From Novosphingobium rosa NBRC 15208 (GTDB lineage Bacteria > Pseudomonadota > Alphaproteobacteria > Sphingomonadales > Sphingomonadaceae), in assembly GCF_001598555.1 (NCBI RefSeq), contig NZ_BCZE01000001.1, positions 293,525 through 357,524 on the forward strand: a stretch of DNA of 64,000 nucleotides. The letters run 5' to 3'. Below are positions 9,732 through 18,380 of this stretch, piece after piece (position 1 is the stretch's first letter; every line of letters starts with the position of its first letter). The translations under genes were made by a program, and so were the position numbers. The notes under the pieces were generated by a model. It saw only the letters and a list, made by a program, of their open reading frames with translations, was not told the DNA's origin and did no database searches.

Positions 9732-11306
9732 ATGCGTGTGATCACTTCCTTGCTGGGCGGCATGGCCCTGCTGGCTCTGGCCGCCCCCGCCGCTGCTCAG
9801 GAAAGCCTGCCCGGCAGCATCGACACCGCCCATCCCGGTCCGGTGATCTCGCGCAACATTCAGGGCCAGTTCGCAGAGCATCTGGGCCGCGACATCTATG
9901 ACGGCATCTGGGTGGGGCCGGACAGCGCCATTCCCAACACCCGCGGCATCCGCAAGGATGTGGTCGAGGCGCTCAGGGCCGTGAAGATGCCGGTGGTGCG
10001 CTGGCCGGGCGGCTGCTTTGCCGACATCTACAACTGGCGCGACGGGATCGGCCCGCGCGCGCAGCGCCCGGTGCGCAAGAACGACTGGTGGGGCGGGCTG
10101 GAAACCAACGCTTTCGGCACGCATGAATTCTTCGACTTCGCCGAACAGACCGGCGCGGACACCTATGTCGCGATCAACATGGCGACGGCCACACCCGCTG
10201 CGATGCGCGAATGGATGGATTACCTCACCTCCAAGGGCGAGGACACACTGGCGCAGGAACGCCGCGCCAATGGCCATGCCGAGCCCTTCAAGGTGGGCTT
10301 CGTGGGCATCGGCAATGAGGCATGGGGCTGCGGCGGCGCCCAGACGCCCGAATATTTCTCCAACGAATACCGCAAGTTCGCTACCTTCTTCCACAAGAAT
10401 GGCGCGACCTTCCATATGCACAACGACAACACCGCGCTGCGCGTGGCATCCGGCCCCAACAATGACGACACCGCATGGATGCAGGTGGTGCTCAAGAACG
10501 CGGGCCCGATGATGGACGCGATCTCGCTGCATTACTACACCGTCTGGCATGGGGACTGGACGCAGCGCAACAGCGCCACCGCGACCGGTTTCAAGCCCGA
10601 GGCCTGGAACGAAATCCTCTATCAGGCCTGGCGCATGGACGGCATTCTGCGCGACCATGAAGCGGTGATGGACAAGGAAGATCCGCAAAAGCGCATCGGC
10701 CTGTTCGTCGACGAATGGGGCACATGGTACGCGCCGGAGCCGGGCACCGAACCGGGCCACCTCTATCAGCAGAACACCCTGCGCGATGCTCTGGTGGCGG
10801 CGGGCACCTTCAACATCTTCCATGCCCATGCCGGGCGGGTGCGGATGGCCAACATCGCCCAGGCAGTCAATGTGCTTCAGGCCATGCTGCTGACCGATGG
10901 CGGCAAGCTGGCCAAAACGCCGACCTATTACACCTTCGCCATGTATGTGCCCTTTCAGGATGCCACCGTGCTGCCGGTGCGGGTGACGGCCCCGATGCTC
11001 AAGGCCGAGAGCGGCAGCTTCCCCGCTTTCACCGTCAGCGCGGCCAGAGCCAAGGATGGCAAAACCTATGTGGCCGTCGCCAATGCCGACAAGGACAAGG
11101 GCTATCATCTGGCGCTCGATCTGGGCGGGGCGAAGGCGCGCAAGGTCAGCGGCCAGATCCTCACCGCCGGCAAGCTGGACGCGCATAACACGCCGGGCCA
11201 GAAGGAGGAGATCGCGCCGCAGCCTTTCACCGGTGGGCGCATCGCCGCTGGCAAACTGCTGCTGGACATTCCGGCCAAGGCCGTCGTTGTTGTCGGTCTG
11301 GACTGA
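9732..11306 (+). CDS. GH51 alpha-L-arabinofuranosidase, exported
   Basis: A 524-residue enzyme cleaving terminal alpha-L-arabinofuranosyl residues from arabinan, arabinoxylan or arabinogalactan. The Sec leader (VITSLLGGMALLALAAPAAA) predicts periplasmic location. The family substrate-site motif RWPGGCFADIYNWRDGIGP is at about residues 90-108, the acid/base Glu in GIGNEAWGCGG (about 196) and the nucleophile in LFVDEWGTWY (about 328). The C-terminal beta-sandwich ends in VVVVGLD. Length and motif spacing are normal. It lies behind a terminator from the receptor and 31 bp ahead of GH30, so the two enzymes are likely co-transcribed. Confidence 0.93.
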   Translation: MRVITSLLGGMALLALAAPAAAQESLPGSIDTAHPGPVISRNIQGQFAEHLGRDIYDGIWVGPDSAIPNTRGIRKDVVEALRAVKMPVVRWPGGCFADIYNWRDGIGPRAQRPVRKNDWWGGLETNAFGTHEFFDFAEQTGADTYVAINMATATPAAMREWMDYLTSKGEDTLAQERRANGHAEPFKVGFVGIGNEAWGCGGAQTPEYFSNEYRKFATFFHKNGATFHMHNDNTALRVASGPNNDDTAWMQVVLKNAGPMMDAISLHYYTVWHGDWTQRNSATATGFKPEAWNEILYQAWRMDGILRDHEAVMDKEDPQKRIGLFVDEWGTWYAPEPGTEPGHLYQQNTLRDALVAAGTFNIFHAHAGRVRMANIAQAVNVLQAMLLTDGGKLAKTPTYYTFAMYVPFQDATVLPVRVTAPMLKAESGSFPAFTVSAARAKDGKTYVAVANADKDKGYHLALDLGGAKARKVSGQILTAGKLDAHNTPGQKEEIAPQPFTGGRIAAGKLLLDIPAKAVVVVGLD

Positions 11307-11337
11307 AACACGCAAAGCAAAGCGAGAGGTGCCCGCC

Positions 11338-12831
11338 ATGACTGATCCCTTCACCCTGTCCCGCCGTTCGGCGCTGGGCATGATGGGCACCGCCGCCGGC
11401 GCCAGCATGCTGCCCGCCACGGCTGCGGCAGCCACCGCCTCTGGCATGCCGGGCGCCACATGGCACAGCACCAGTGCAACCGCGCCATGGCAGAGCCGCG
11501 CCGTGCCCGCTCTGGCGGCCGCCGCGCCCACCATGTTCGCGCAGGACGCCACCATCCAGCTCGACAAGCCGCGCCAGACCATGGCCGGTTTCGGCGGCGC
11601 TTTCAGCGAAAGGGGCTGGGATGCGCTGACCCTGCTGTCACCCGCGAAGCGCCAGGCGGCGCTTGCCGCGCTGTTCACGGCGCAGGGCTGCAACTTCAGC
11701 CAGTGCCGCACGCCCATCGGCGCGGACGATTTCTCGCGCGACTGGTACTCCTATGACGAGACCCCGGGCGATTTCGCGCTCGATCACTTCTCCGTCGCGC
11801 GTGACCGCGAAACGCTGATCCCCTTCATCAAGGCGGCTCAGGCTTTGCGGCCCGATCTGAAAATCTGGGCCTCGCCCTGGTCGCCACCCAGCTGGATGAA
11901 GAAGGGCGGCCATTATGCGCAGGCTCCGGCATGGCCGGGCGCCGCCTCCAACGGCATCAAACCCGACCAGCTGGGCCATGAAGGCGCCGACAGCTTCATT
12001 CAGGAAGACCGCTATTTCGCGGCCTATGCCGCCTATTTCGCCCGCTATGTGCAGGCCTATGCCGGGGAAGGCATCGCCATCAGCACGGTGATGCCCCAGA
12101 ACGAGTTCAACTCCGCGCAACCCTTCCCCTCCTGCTGCTGGACCCCTCAGGGGCTGGCGCGCTTCCTGCCGCATCTGGGCCGGGCGATGGGCCCGCTGGG
12201 CGTCAGCGTGTTCCTTGGCACGCTGGAGCGGGGCAATGCCGATCTCGTCTCGCAGGTCATGGCCGACCCGCAAGCGGCATCGGTGGTCAAGGGGCTGGGC
12301 GTGCAATGGGCAGGCAAGACCGCCCTGCCCGTGATCCGCGACCGCTTCCCCGACATCGCCCTCTGGGGCACCGAGCAGGAATGCGGCATCGGCACCAATG
12401 ACTGGCACTATGCCCGCTATGGCTGGGAGACGATCCGTCAGTATTTCGCCGCCGGGGCTTCCGCATGGACCTATTGGAACATGGTGATGCCCACGGGCGG
12501 CATGAGCGGCTGGGGCTGGCCTCAGAACAGCATGATCGTCGTCGATCCGGTGAAACGCGATTTCACCCTCACGCCCGATTACTGGCTGATGCGCCATCTG
12601 GCCGGATCGGTGCAGGCCGGAGCGCGGGCCATCCCGGTCGACAGCTTTCTGGGCTTCAACGACCAGCTGGCCTTCCGCAATCCCGATGGCACGCTGGTGC
12701 TGGTGGCCAACAATGGGCTGGGGCAGGCCCAGCAGGTGCGTTACGGCATCGGCAAAAGGGTGCTGACGCTGGATCTGCCGGCGGATTCGCTCAACACGCT
12801 GGTGTTGCCCGCCGCCATGCTGGAGGTCTGA
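11338..12831 (+). CDS. GH30 family glycoside hydrolase, Tat-exported
   Basis: A 497-residue glycosidase of the GH30 family (glucosylceramidase, beta-1,6-glucanase, beta-1,6-galactanase and related activities). The leader has a twin-arginine motif (LSRRSALGMMG). The barrel starts at TMAGFGGAFSE; the acid/base Glu is in VMPQNEFNS (about residue 256) and the nucleophile in LWGTEQE (about 346). A C-terminal beta-sandwich follows (LVLVANNG). The ATG at 11338 is preceded by GAGAGG and starts the leader, although the frame is open further upstream inside GH51. Beside GH42 and GH51, a beta-1,6-galactanase activity on arabinogalactan would fit, but this is inference. Confidence 0.85.
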   Translation: MTDPFTLSRRSALGMMGTAAGASMLPATAAAATASGMPGATWHSTSATAPWQSRAVPALAAAAPTMFAQDATIQLDKPRQTMAGFGGAFSERGWDALTLLSPAKRQAALAALFTAQGCNFSQCRTPIGADDFSRDWYSYDETPGDFALDHFSVARDRETLIPFIKAAQALRPDLKIWASPWSPPSWMKKGGHYAQAPAWPGAASNGIKPDQLGHEGADSFIQEDRYFAAYAAYFARYVQAYAGEGIAISTVMPQNEFNSAQPFPSCCWTPQGLARFLPHLGRAMGPLGVSVFLGTLERGNADLVSQVMADPQAASVVKGLGVQWAGKTALPVIRDRFPDIALWGTEQECGIGTNDWHYARYGWETIRQYFAAGASAWTYWNMVMPTGGMSGWGWPQNSMIVVDPVKRDFTLTPDYWLMRHLAGSVQAGARAIPVDSFLGFNDQLAFRNPDGTLVLVANNGLGQAQQVRYGIGKRVLTLDLPADSLNTLVLPAAMLEV

Positions 12832-12837
12832 AAGCCT

Positions 12838-12868
12838 CGCGCCGCATCCTTGCACAGGATGCGGCGCG
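12838..12868. terminator. Bidirectional terminator between convergent genes
   Basis: A perfect 12-bp stem (CGCGCCGCATCC / GGATGCGGCGCG) with a 7-nt loop lies exactly between the end of GH30 and the end of the convergent siderophore receptor. It has no long T-run, but the placement suits a shared terminator. Confidence 0.7.
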
Positions 12869-12880
12869 GCACCGTCAGCT

Positions 12881-15355
12881 TCAGAACCTGTATTTCGCGC
12901 TGATAAGGAAGCTGCGCGGATCGCCATAAACCCCCGTGCCATAGGAACCGAGCCCCGGCATATAGGTCTTGTCGAACAGATTGTTGATGTTGGCCGAGAG
13001 CGACAGGCCATTGTCGAAGGCATAGCGCATCATCAGCCCCACCAGCGCATAGGCCGGCTGATCGGCGCGGAAATAGGGGCTGCCCGATTGCTGGTAATAG
13101 GTGCTGCTCTGCCATGACAGGCTGCCGCCCACCGTCAGCCGGCGCAGCGCGGCAGGCAGGCGGTAGGATGTGCTCATCTTCAGCAGATGCTCGGGCTGGT
13201 TGGTGTTGACCGCGCTCAGGATCACATCGGGCTGCGGCGGCATCTTGGAGGTGCGATAGGTGTAGCCGCCATAGATGTTCCAGTCCTTCGCGATGCTGCC
13301 GGACAGCTCCAGCTCCACGCCCTTGCTGGTGATGCCGCTGACGGCGATGTAGGACTCATCGCCCTGCGGCGTGATCCCGCCATCCATCTGCGCGTAATTG
13401 TTCTGCCTGATGCGGAACAGCGCCAGGCTGACGTTCAGCCGGTCCTGCAGCACCGCGCCCTTGATGCCCGCTTCCAGGCTCTGCCCGGTCAGGGGCGCCA
13501 GTGGCGAGCCATTGCCGTATTTGTAATAGGTCTGCGGACGGAAGATATCGGTGTAGCTGCCATAGAGCGACCAGTGCGGCATCACATCATAGACCACCCC
13601 CGCATAGGGCGTGACCTTGCCGTTGATATGCAGATCGTCCGACACGCTGAGCGAACCGTCGCTCACATAGCGGTTGCCGTCATACAGGCTGTACCAGCTG
13701 ACCCGCGCGCCGCCGATCACCGACAGGCGCTCGGCCGGACGCAGGCGGATGGCGGCGGCAAGGCCTTTCTCATGGGTGCGCGTATCGCGGTCGAAGGATT
13801 TGGTGAAGCTCGGCTGGGCGGCATTGCCGTTCCATTGGAAGTAATTGTCGATCGTCGTGAACACCGAGGCATATTGCTGCGAGGCGCGATCCTGCCGCGA
13901 GAAGGTGCCGTTGAGCATCAGCTCATGCCGGTGCCCCAGCAGGTCGAAGCCGCCGGTCACCGCCAGATTGACGGCATTGGTCGTCGCCTGATTGGGAATA
14001 TAGCCCGAAAGCATGCGGATGCCCGCGCCGGTGGCCTTGTCCACCTGCCCGTAATAGGCCGAACCGAACAGCGCGTCGCGCGTCTGGCGCAAATGGCTGG
14101 CCGCAAGGTCCAGCTTCCAGTCCTGCCCCCATTCATGCTTGAGCGAGGCGAAGATGTTGGTGCTTTCATTGTTCCAATAGGCCCAGCGGGCGGCGGGGTT
14201 GAACGAACGGTCGAAATCGGTGCGCGTGCCGTCGCTGTAGAACAGCGGAATATGGCCGAAGCTCGATCCCTTAGCGCGTGTGGTCATATAGTCCACGCCT
14301 GCCGAAAGCGTGGTGCGCGGCCCCAGATCGCCCTCGACGATGCCGTAAACGTTGCGCATGTTGCGGCTGTAATAGTTCACATAGGATCCGGCATTCTGCA
14401 CGGCGGCCACCACGCGGGCGCGGATCCGGCCCTCGGCGGCCAGCGGCGCGGAGACATCCGCCACGCCGCGATAACGGTCCCACGATCCACCCGACACTTC
14501 GGCGGAGGCCTGAAAGTCCCGCGCGGGCCGCTTGCGCACCAGATTGATCGTGGCGGAAGGATAGCCTGCACCGGTCAGCAGGCCGGTGGCGCCCTTGACC
14601 ACCTCGACCCGGTCATAGACCGCGCTGTCGGCCAGGGTGGTGGTGTACTGGCTGGCCGCATCCACCGTGTTGGGCACACCGTCGAACTGGACATTCTCCA
14701 CTTCGAAGCCGCGCGAATAGAAGGTGAAGCGCTCGCTGTCGTTGCGCCCCACGGTGATGCCGGGCACGCGGTCGAGCACCTGCGGCAGGTCGGTCAGCGC
14801 CAGATCGTCGATCTGCTGGCGGGTGACGACGCTGACGGACTGCGGCGTCTCGCGGATCGACAAGCCCATCCGGGTTGCCGTCCTGCTGGGGTGAAGCATG
14901 GCATAGGACCCGCTGCCTTCCGTCGCGGCGGGGTCGCTGGTCGGTGACACCGGGCCGCCCTCTTCCCCGGCCACCCGCACCGGACCCAGCTGCACCGCAT
15001 GGCCCGAAGCGGCGGGAGCGGGCTCCAGCGTGAAGGCATGCGCTCCGGTCTGGCGATAGGCCAGGCCAGTGCCCGCCAGCAGATGCGACAACGCCTCGAC
15101 CGTGCCGAAGGTGCCCGCCACCGCGCTGGATTGCCGGTTGGCGGACAGGTCGGCGGGATAGGTGATCTGCGCCCCGGTGGCCCGCATCAGCGCGCGGATC
15201 GCGGCATCGAGCGGCTGGGCGGGAATGTCGATCCGCGTGGCGGCGCTCTGGGCCTCGGCAATGGACGGGACTGTGCCCACCGCGGTGCCCGCCAGCAGCA
15301 GCGCCGTCAGCAGGAGGTGGCCGCGCGATCTGGCGGTGAATGTCGAAAAGCCCAT
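12881..15355 (-). CDS. TonB-dependent siderophore receptor with STN domain
   Basis: Outer-membrane ferric-siderophore receptor of the FpvA/FhuE/FecA type, 824 residues. The leader (GHLLLTALLLAGTAVG) is followed by an STN domain (RIDIPAQPLDAAIRALMRATG, about residues 40-110). The plug contains SIRETPQSVSVVTRQQIDD, the hallmark of the siderophore receptor subfamily, and VEVVKGATGLLTGAGYPS. The barrel ends PRSFLISAKYRF. I chose the ATG at 15355, with GGGGATC upstream, over a codon nine residues earlier. FecR and an ECF sigma factor lie immediately upstream on the same strand, giving the classic order sigma, anti-sigma, receptor. A Fur-box-like site precedes the start. The siderophore itself is unknown. 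Confidence 0.93.
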   Translation of the reverse strand: MGFSTFTARSRGHLLLTALLLAGTAVGTVPSIAEAQSAATRIDIPAQPLDAAIRALMRATGAQITYPADLSANRQSSAVAGTFGTVEALSHLLAGTGLAYRQTGAHAFTLEPAPAASGHAVQLGPVRVAGEEGGPVSPTSDPAATEGSGSYAMLHPSRTATRMGLSIRETPQSVSVVTRQQIDDLALTDLPQVLDRVPGITVGRNDSERFTFYSRGFEVENVQFDGVPNTVDAASQYTTTLADSAVYDRVEVVKGATGLLTGAGYPSATINLVRKRPARDFQASAEVSGGSWDRYRGVADVSAPLAAEGRIRARVVAAVQNAGSYVNYYSRNMRNVYGIVEGDLGPRTTLSAGVDYMTTRAKGSSFGHIPLFYSDGTRTDFDRSFNPAARWAYWNNESTNIFASLKHEWGQDWKLDLAASHLRQTRDALFGSAYYGQVDKATGAGIRMLSGYIPNQATTNAVNLAVTGGFDLLGHRHELMLNGTFSRQDRASQQYASVFTTIDNYFQWNGNAAQPSFTKSFDRDTRTHEKGLAAAIRLRPAERLSVIGGARVSWYSLYDGNRYVSDGSLSVSDDLHINGKVTPYAGVVYDVMPHWSLYGSYTDIFRPQTYYKYGNGSPLAPLTGQSLEAGIKGAVLQDRLNVSLALFRIRQNNYAQMDGGITPQGDESYIAVSGITSKGVELELSGSIAKDWNIYGGYTYRTSKMPPQPDVILSAVNTNQPEHLLKMSTSYRLPAALRRLTVGGSLSWQSSTYYQQSGSPYFRADQPAYALVGLMMRYAFDNGLSLSANINNLFDKTYMPGLGSYGTGVYGDPRSFLISAKYRF

Positions 15356-15392
15356 ATCTGATCCCCGTCTGCAACAGCGCAATCAATGCTGT

Positions 15393-15407
15393 TGAAAATC
15401 ACTTGCA
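15393..15407. promoter_or_regulatory. Candidate Fur box upstream of the siderophore receptor
   Basis: TGAAAAT-C-ACTTGCA matches the 7-1-7 Fur consensus TGATAAT-N-ATTATCA at 10 of 14 positions. It lies inside a longer inverted repeat, CTGTTG ... CAACAG (15389-15411), 38 bp before the receptor start. It is a candidate by eye only. Confidence 0.45.
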
Positions 15408-15458
15408 ACAGTTAGACGGGTGGCCTTGCTGCATCTCACAAAAGAAAATCGGATTTTT

Positions 15459-16391
15459 TCAGCGCAGGATCAAAAGCCTGTCCGAAAGACGGATCAGCGT
15501 GCCCCCGCTCAGCCGCGCCAGATCCGCCATGGCCGAGGCCGGATCGCGCGTGTCATAACCACCGCTGACCTTCAGCGCCGCCAGCCGGGGATTGGCCAGA
15601 ATGATCCAGCCGCGATGATAGCGCCGCAGATCCTGCACCACATCGCCCAGCCGCGCCTGCGAGAAGAACAGCCGATGATCGAGCCAGGCGAAGGTGATGT
15701 CGGCAGGCGCCGCGTGCACCGGCAGGAAACCATCGGCGTAGCCGCCGGTCTGGCCCGCCGTCAGATGCTGCTCGGGCCCGGCGCCATCGGGGCGCAGGGC
15801 CACCTCGCCCTGCTCCACCGCGACACGGACGGCATCGCCCGCCTTCTCGACCGAAAAGCGCGTGCCGATATCGCGCACCACGATCCGCCCCGCCGCGACA
15901 CGGAAGGCGCGCGGGGCACCACCGGCATCCTTGCCCACAGCGAAAAAGGCACGGCCATCGCGCAGCACCATGCGCCGCTCGGTGGCGGTGTAGGCGACAT
16001 CGACCGCCGCGCCGCTGTCCAGCACCAGCTTTGTCCCGTCGTCGAGTTGCGCCACCTCCTGCCCGCCGATGGTCGCCGCATGGCTGGCGGGCAGGCGCCA
16101 TGGCAGCCCCGCCAGACGCATCCCGCCCGAACCGACGAGCAACAGCAAGGCCACCGAGGCGGCGACCTGCATCAGTGGGCGCATCGCACGGCGCTTTGCT
16201 TCCGGCTGCGTGGCCAGCGCCGCCACGAAAGCGGGCGCGGCCCAGACCGCCTGCACGCGCGCATAGGCCCGCGCATGCTCCGGATCGCTGTTACGCCACT
16301 GCGTGAAGGCAGGATCGGCGGCATCCGCGCGCCCGGCCTGATGGCGCAGGAACCAGTCAAGCGCCTCGCTCTCGGCCTGTTGTTGGGTCAT
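15459..16391 (-). CDS. FecR family anti-sigma factor / signal transducer
   Basis: Inner-membrane regulator of 310 residues that passes the signal from the receptor STN domain to the ECF sigma factor. In order: a DUF4880-type N-terminal domain (EALDWFLRHQAGRAD...WRNSDPEHARAYARV), one membrane helix (about residues 75-95, VAASVALLLLVGSGG), the FecR domain (VAQLDDGTKLVLDSGA...RAFRVAAGRIVVRDIGTRF) and a C-terminal STN-binding domain ending LSDRLLILR. The ATG at 16391 starts MTQQQAESEALDWF; the upstream in-frame codons look non-native. It lies 64 bp after the sigma gene and about 100 bp before the receptor, so the three form one regulatory unit. Confidence 0.92.
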   Translation of the reverse strand: MTQQQAESEALDWFLRHQAGRADAADPAFTQWRNSDPEHARAYARVQAVWAAPAFVAALATQPEAKRRAMRPLMQVAASVALLLLVGSGGMRLAGLPWRLPASHAATIGGQEVAQLDDGTKLVLDSGAAVDVAYTATERRMVLRDGRAFFAVGKDAGGAPRAFRVAAGRIVVRDIGTRFSVEKAGDAVRVAVEQGEVALRPDGAGPEQHLTAGQTGGYADGFLPVHAAPADITFAWLDHRLFFSQARLGDVVQDLRRYHRGWIILANPRLAALKVSGGYDTRDPASAMADLARLSGGTLIRLSDRLLILR

Positions 16392-16455
16392 CGGGTGGGC
16401 GGCTCCGTCTGGTCCTGAGCGTATGACGCGCGGAGGCATGCTGTCTCACAAGCGA

Positions 16456-16968
16456 TCACAGCTCGATCTCCGAGGTCTGGGCGATGATGGCGGCCATGGC
16501 AGCCTTGATGTCATTGTAGACGGTGCCGGTCGAACAGCCCAGATGGGCCGCGATCCGGGGGTGCGACCAGCCCTGCAGGCGGTTGAGCGTCAGGGCCTGG
16601 CGCTGCCTGTCCGGCAGGGTGGCCAGCGCGGCCTCGAAAGCGGCCTTGCGCTGCTGCGCGATCAGCGCTTGTTCGGCGGAAGGTTCGGGGCTGGCCACCG
16701 CCATGGCTTCCGGACTGTCGATCGGCATGCCGCTGATCCTTTCGCGTGTCGCGCCACGACGCAGGGCATCGATCGACAGATTGCCCGCCACCCGGAACAG
16801 ATAGGCGCGCAGATTGCCGATCTTCTCGCTGTCATGGCTGGCGATGACACGGATCATGGCTTCCTGAACGATGTCCTCGCAATCATTGGCCGCGCCGAAG
16901 CGCCGCTGCACGAAGGACAGCAGGGCGCTTTTGTGATGGATGACATCGGAAGGCGGGTGATCGGACAG
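16456..16968 (-). CDS. FecI-like ECF sigma factor, unusual start
   Basis: Iron-starvation type ECF sigma factor, 170 residues from the proposed start. Region 2 is in LLSFVQRRFGAANDCEDIVQEAMIRV and region 4 in LPDRQRQALTLNRLQGWSHPRIAAHLGCSTGTVYNDI. The first ordinary start codon in frame is a GTG at 16911, which would begin inside region 2 and remove the conserved LLSF residues. Upstream the frame stays open to a TAA at 17038-17040 with no ATG, GTG or TTG. A CTG at 16968, preceded by AAGAG, gives a natural-looking start (MSDHPPSDVIHHKSALLSF). I use that, but a different rare start or a sequencing error is possible. A Fur-box-like site is 64 bp upstream. Confidence 0.8.
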   Translation of the reverse strand: MSDHPPSDVIHHKSALLSFVQRRFGAANDCEDIVQEAMIRVIASHDSEKIGNLRAYLFRVAGNLSIDALRRGATRERISGMPIDSPEAMAVASPEPSAEQALIAQQRKAAFEAALATLPDRQRQALTLNRLQGWSHPRIAAHLGCSTGTVYNDIKAAMAAIIAQTSEIEL

Positions 16969-17031
16969 GACGGCAACTCTTGGGCAGGTCAGGCGCGAGA
17001 AGGCATGGAATGACGCTTGCCTTAGAGATAT

Positions 17032-17046
17032 TGAGAGTTATTCGCA
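17032..17046. promoter_or_regulatory. Candidate Fur box upstream of the FecI-like gene
   Basis: TGAGAGT-T-ATTCGCA fits the 7-1-7 Fur consensus at 10 of 14 positions, with both outer TGA/CA ends intact. It sits in the short gap between the end of the HlyD gene and the sigma factor, where the sigma promoter must lie, as expected for Fur repression of a FecI gene. Confidence 0.5.
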
Positions 17047-17090
17047 ATACTTGCGTGATATGGAGAAAGGAGCGTTCGAAGAAGGAGGCC

Positions 17091-18380
17091 TCAACGCTCG
17101 CGGAAGGCCTCGCCTGACAGGCGGGTGAAGGGGGTGAGCAGGTAACGCATGATCGAGCGCTTATCACCGATCAGGTTCACATCGGCAACCATCCCCGGCC
17201 CGATCGGCAAAGGCGCGCCATCCGGCCCGCGCAGCGCCCCGGCCTGCACGCTGACCCGCACGGTGTAATGCGCCTCACCGGTGCGTTCCTCCACGGTGGC
17301 GTCCGGCGAGATATCGCTGACCTTACCCTCCAGCCCGCCATAGACCGAATAGTCATAGGCGGTGATCTTCACCAGAGCGCGCTGCCCCTTGCGCACGAAG
17401 GCGATGTCTTCCGGCTTGACCGAAGCCTCGACTGTCAGCGCGCTGTCGGAGGGCACCAGTTCGAGCAAGGGCTCGCCCGCCCGCACCGATCCGCCCAATG
17501 TGGTGAACAGCAGGCGGTTGATCCGCCCCGCCATGGGCGCGCGCACCACAGTGCGCTGCGCCTTGTCCGCCAGCGCGGGCAAGGCATTCTGGCGCGAGGA
17601 CAATTCGCCTTGAGCCGCCGCCAGATCGGTGGCGGCATGGGCGCGCCATTCCTGACGCTGCTGCCCCATGCTGGCGCGCGCCTCGGCCAGAGCGGCACGG
17701 GCGCGCTGGGCCTGAGCCGCGGCAGCGTCAGCTTCGCTTTGCGCGGCCAGAGCGGCATTGCGGGTCTGCACCAGGGACAGGCGTGGCTCGATGCCCTTCT
17801 CGACCAGCGGGCGCAGCACCTCTGCCTGCTCCTTGGCGGTGTCGCGCTGAGCCAGCTTTGCGGCGTGGGTGGCGTCGGCCTCGGCGATGGCGCGCTGGGC
17901 CTGCGCCACGCGCGCCTCCGCGGTGGCCATGGTCCCGGCCAGTTCCGCCTGACGAGCGGCATAGGCCGCCTGTTCGCGGGCCATGGCTTCACCCGTAGCG
18001 CCGGGCGCGAAATGCGGGGCGCCACCAGCCACTTCGGCGGCCAGACGGGCGGTGCGCGCCTTCAGCGCATCCACCGTCGCCTCGCCGCTGCCCAGCTCGG
18101 CGGCGCTGGCGGTGCGATCGAGCTGGATCAGCGGCGCCCCCGCCGCCACATCCATGCCCGGCTTCACCAGAATGGCGGCCATGATCCCGCCCTCCAGGTT
18201 GGAGACGGTCTGCAGCCGCGCGGTGGGGATCACGCGCCCCTGCCCATGCACGGTGCGATCCAATTGGGTAAAACAGGCCCAAAGGATCGCCAGCGCGAAA
18301 AAGCCCGCGATGCACCACAGCAGCAGGTTCGATGCGGCGCTGGGGCGGATGCGCGCGGCGCGGTCTTCAAGATGCATCAT
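17091..18380 (-). CDS. Type I secretion membrane fusion protein, HlyD family
   Basis: Periplasmic adaptor of a type I secretion system, 429 residues. One N-terminal membrane helix (LLLWCIAGFFALAILWACF, about 19-37) is followed by the family entry QLDRTVHGQGRVIPTARLQTV, a barrel-sandwich lipoyl half (EGGIMAAILVKPGMDV), a long alanine-rich coiled coil (about 90-270) and the C-terminal beta-barrel (VRAPMAGRINRLLFTTLGG). It closes an operon TolC-ABC-HlyD in which each gene overlaps the next by four bases. The divergent giant RTX nuclease is the obvious cargo. It resembles LapC-type adaptors for large proteins; that subtype is inferred. Confidence 0.92.
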   Translation of the reverse strand: MMHLEDRAARIRPSAASNLLLWCIAGFFALAILWACFTQLDRTVHGQGRVIPTARLQTVSNLEGGIMAAILVKPGMDVAAGAPLIQLDRTASAAELGSGEATVDALKARTARLAAEVAGGAPHFAPGATGEAMAREQAAYAARQAELAGTMATAEARVAQAQRAIAEADATHAAKLAQRDTAKEQAEVLRPLVEKGIEPRLSLVQTRNAALAAQSEADAAAAQAQRARAALAEARASMGQQRQEWRAHAATDLAAAQGELSSRQNALPALADKAQRTVVRAPMAGRINRLLFTTLGGSVRAGEPLLELVPSDSALTVEASVKPEDIAFVRKGQRALVKITAYDYSVYGGLEGKVSDISPDATVEERTGEAHYTVRVSVQAGALRGPDGAPLPIGPGMVADVNLIGDKRSIMRYLLTPFTRLSGEAFRER

